DNA of 16,061 nt, taken from NCBI RefSeq assembly GCF_040289685.1, contig NZ_PSLQ01000072.1:1-16061 (forward strand), given 5' to 3'. Source of the DNA: Pyrinomonas sp040289685. GTDB taxonomy: Bacteria; Acidobacteriota; Blastocatellia; Pyrinomonadales; Pyrinomonadaceae. The position numbers and the translations under genes were made by a program. The notes under the pieces are model-generated. The model was not told where the DNA came from. It ran no database searches and was given only the letters and a program-made list of their open reading frames with translations. Numbering within the stretch: the first letter of the stretch is position 1; each line of letters starts with the position of its first letter. Below, piece after piece: positions 14,637-16,061 of this stretch.

Positions 14637-14735
14637 CTAACCCGCAGCGCACGTTCCCTGTGTGAGCTTGTGGGGCGGAAGATCGAGCGTGATCGTCGAG
14701 CAAGGGCGTTTTTCATCGAGGAAGGGTTCGGGCAT
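14637..14735 (-). CDS. Small ORF (32 codons) with strong ribosome-binding site
   Basis: This ORF is too short for routine gene calls. It starts with ATG at 14735, and AAAGGAG lies 9 nt upstream (14745-14751 region), a better site than many longer genes here have. The 32-residue product reads MPEPFLDEKRPCSTITLDLP and then ends PPHKLTQGTCAAG-type, with two cysteines and an acidic, proline-rich start. It has no signal peptide or transmembrane segment. It lies between archease and rtcB on the same strand, so it would be translated from the same transcript if they form one operon. It is not a family I recognise. It could be a real small protein or a leader peptide for rtcB; both are inference. Confidence 0.4.
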   Translation of the reverse strand: MPEPFLDEKRPCSTITLDLPPHKLTQGTCAAG

Positions 14736-14769
14736 AGACGCTTTCTCCTTTCGTTTCATAGGGGTTTCG

Positions 14770-14785
14770 GCGCGCTTCAGCGCGC
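14770..14785. other. Perfect GC hairpin downstream of archease
   Basis: GCGCGC (14770-14775) pairs with GCGCGC (14780-14785) around a TTCA loop. It lies about 80 nt after the archease stop on the - strand. No T-run follows in either direction, so it is not a standard terminator; it may attenuate transcription or stabilise the mRNA end. Confidence 0.45.
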
Positions 14786-14864
14786 GCTCGCGGTCAAACA
14801 TCGAAGAGCGGTTTCGACGGCTTCGCCTTCTTCGACGCGGTGTCGGTTGCTCGCCGAGCCTCTT

Positions 14865-15305
14865 TCAGACATCGAGGACTACTTCGGCAACCCACCCGTC
14901 GGGCGTACGTTCGAATCGCAGGTCGTGATAGGTTGCCGCCTTGAACTGAAGTTGCGCTGGGCGGCCATTGACCGGAAGGCAGACTAGTTGCGCGCGTAGG
15001 CGCGCTTCGTCGTCGCCGACGTGCAGCTCTTCGACCTGCGCATCGACGACGTATGTGCCGTGCGTTTCGTAGCGGTAGATGATCTCGTTGAGCCAATCGA
15101 CGAGCAGCCAAGCGAGCGAACGCGCGTGCAGCTGGACCTCTTCGTATGTGGGTTGTTGGCCGCGGGCGAAGGTTTCCGGATCGCTCTCGGTCATTTCGTG
15201 AAAGATGGCGCGAGCGGCTTGGACGAAGATCTCTGCAGGCGATTGACCGTACAGCTCAAATGAGCAATCGGCAGTATGGGACTTGGCGACGAAGCCGCTT
15301 TTCAT
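14865..15305 (-). CDS. Archease, RtcB-activating protein
   Basis: Archease promotes GTP-dependent guanylylation and multiple turnover of RtcB. I chose the ATG at 15305, which gives 146 residues, the usual length. The 59-residue extension in the longer frame is intergenic repeat sequence. The family signature is clear: SHTADCSFELYGQSP at the start (residues 9-23), a helix QAARAIFHEMTE, then LLVDWLNEIIYRYETHGTY (about 69-87), the FKAATYHDL motif (about 121-129) and the terminal VVLDV. The conserved acidic metal-binding residues include the Asp of HTAD and the Asp of the C-terminal LDV. No good ribosome-binding site precedes the ATG, so the start may need checking. It lies upstream of rtcB on the same strand with a 325-nt gap. 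Confidence 0.92.
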   Translation of the reverse strand: MKSGFVAKSHTADCSFELYGQSPAEIFVQAARAIFHEMTESDPETFARGQQPTYEEVQLHARSLAWLLVDWLNEIIYRYETHGTYVVDAQVEELHVGDDEARLRAQLVCLPVNGRPAQLQFKAATYHDLRFERTPDGWVAEVVLDV

Positions 15306-15412
15306 GTGAGGTATGATACCGATGAAGTAGGGGCGAGGCAAGGCTTCTCGCGTCCGATAACGAAAGGTGTTGGGAAGGCCAAACGCCTGCGCCACCTGAA
15401 TTCCGCAAGCAG

Positions 15413-15484
15413 TTCGTTGTTCCGTTGCAGTCCAATGAACACGTAAACAAGTGGAGTATTTCGTTATTCCATTGCGGCTCAATC
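15413..15484. repeat. Imperfect 25-bp direct repeat, 47-bp period
   Basis: TTCGTTGTTCCGTTGCAG at 15413-15430 recurs as TTCGTTATTCCATTGCGG at 15460-15477, and the similarity runs on through CAAT in both. Nearly all differences are transitions. This is upstream of archease and may be part of a dispersed intergenic repeat. Confidence 0.6.
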
Positions 15485-15569
15485 CCTTTGCGTGTCCCGC
15501 CGATTCCGGCGGGAGATGAAGCGGAGTAGTGCGTCATTTCGCGGCGACTTGACCGGCGCGGCAATTGGT

Positions 15570-15673
15570 GGCTGAAGCGATGCGTCATCTGAAGAGACTT
15601 GCGAGATCAATCGGTCGCGGATATTGGTAACGGCAACGAGGGGCTGAAGCGATGTCTTATCTGAAGAGACTTG
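15570..15673. repeat. 32-bp repeat with 72-bp period plus degenerate copies
   Basis: GGCTGAAGCGATG begins copies at 15570-15601 and 15642-15673; both end in ATCTGAAGAGACTTG and match at 29 of 32 bases. More diverged relatives appear upstream (around 15511-15551, GATGAAGCG...GCGTCAT...GACTTG) and downstream (around 15766-15788, GCGTCATCGCAGGAAGAGAC). A family of dispersed intergenic repeats is likeliest. Confidence 0.75.
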
Positions 15674-16013
15674 TGGGGTTGCGCGGAATAACTCGCCAAC
15701 GCAGAAAGGGGCACAGACGAAAGTTTTCGTCTGAGCTGGCGGATTGAATCGAAATGACTCGTCGGCGTCATCGCAGGAAGAGACTCGGGTTTGGACCGGG
15801 GCTTGCGAGGAGGAGAATTCAAGGAGTGGCCCTTGTTGCAAGGGGCGTAGCGTTCACAGAGCAAGCTGAGCTTTCTTTTACCTCCTTTTTCGTTCGTTGT
15901 GGGGCAAGGTTGCGTTTCGTTTTGCGCGCGTTGAAGCGATGCGCGAGCGTTTTTGGCCTTGAGCCAGAGAAGCGACGGCGTCTAGTTTAGGCTTCTGGTT
16001 TGCAGAGGGAGGG

Positions 16014-16061
16014 ATGCGATCAACTGGAATTGTTTTGGTTGATGAGGGGATTAATCGTTTT
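16014..16061 (+). CDS. Possible CDS start at right edge (truncated)
   Basis: ATG at 16014 follows AGAGGGAGGG (best core GAGGG, 4 nt before the ATG) and stays open to the window end for 16 codons, reading MRSTGIVLVDEGINRF. This is too short to assign a family. It is supported only by the purine-rich upstream sequence and by the open frame. Confidence 0.3.
   Translation, partial: MRSTGIVLVDEGINRF

Larger units (their letters stand above)
14540..14864. other. 325-nt archease-rtcB gap with a small ORF and a perfect hairpin
   Basis: The gap is unusually long for a functional pair. It holds the 32-codon - strand ORF at 14637-14735 and a perfect 6-bp hairpin at 14770-14785. The rtcB promoter may lie in the AT-richer stretch 14545-14600. 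Confidence 0.6.
15306..16013. other. About 700-nt repeat-rich gap, no supported gene
   Basis: Short ORFs occur on both strands, but their apparent sequence is explained by repeats: an imperfect 47-bp repeat at 15413-15484 and a 72-bp-period repeat at 15570-15673 with degenerate flanking copies. A short inverted repeat CCGCCGATTCCGGCGG occurs at 15498-15513. The frame on the - strand (15479-15841) stays open because 72 is a multiple of three, giving a repeated VSSDxxSLQP peptide. I see no ribosome-binding site or family signature supporting it. Confidence 0.6.

Noticed and set aside
15306..15482. N-terminal extension of archease
   Set aside because: The extra 59 codons are unrelated to the family, contain a DNA repeat, and the usual archease length is reached from the ATG at 15305.
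15479..15841. - strand ORF of 120 codons with repeated VSSDxxSLQP peptide
   Set aside because: Its repeats come from a 72-bp DNA repeat whose length is a multiple of three; there is no ribosome-binding site, and degenerate copies lie outside the frame.

Overview
This is a GC-rich (high-50s percent by eye), gene-dense bacterial chromosomal window. Several features together suggest an Acidobacteriota genome, possibly of the Blastocatellia/Pyrinomonas type: a PaoABC-like molybdenum hydroxylase operon, an RtcB/archease pair, an orphan metalloprotease-like tail with a secreted partner, and many short intergenic repeats. That taxonomic guess is inference; there is no rRNA or other marker in the window.

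Left part (1-3354). The end of a + strand gene (1-149) is followed by a clear intrinsic terminator. Next comes a two-gene + strand module of lower GC: an orphan HExxH protein that resembles the C-terminal 'toxin/peptidase tail' of Rhs-like proteins and has no internal methionine, and a small secreted protein almost fused to it. A 63-bp tandem repeat block follows. Then come two - strand genes for envelope proteins of unknown function.

Middle part (3817-8500). mltG (endolytic transglycosylase) and ruvX/yqgF lie on the - strand. Upstream of ruvX is a three-copy repeat with an exact 67-bp period, and the first copy contains the ruvX start codon. On the + strand is an S41/CtpA-like protein that has lost both the catalytic serine and the catalytic lysine. 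A secreted DUF1326-type protein and a small cysteine-rich protein follow on the - strand.

Right part (8554-15305). A - strand operon encodes the three subunits of a xanthine-dehydrogenase-family enzyme: a Tat-exported 2Fe-2S subunit, a molybdopterin subunit with its catalytic Glu, and an FAD subunit with four extra cysteines for a 4Fe-4S cluster. This is the PaoABC arrangement of a periplasmic aldehyde oxidoreductase. RtcB (RNA 3'-phosphate ligase) and archease (its activator) are on the same strand, separated by a 325-nt gap that holds a 32-codon ORF with a good ribosome-binding site.

The most unusual element is the 559-nt gene-free gap between the molybdenum operon and rtcB. At about 12721-13000 on the + strand it can form at least six stem-loops, including a possible H-type pseudoknot. 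I read it as a structured non-coding RNA, possibly a stand-alone HEARO/omega-RNA (the guide RNA class of IscB). No iscB gene lies beside it. The last 750 nt are repeat-rich and hold no gene I can support apart from a possible CDS start at the right edge.
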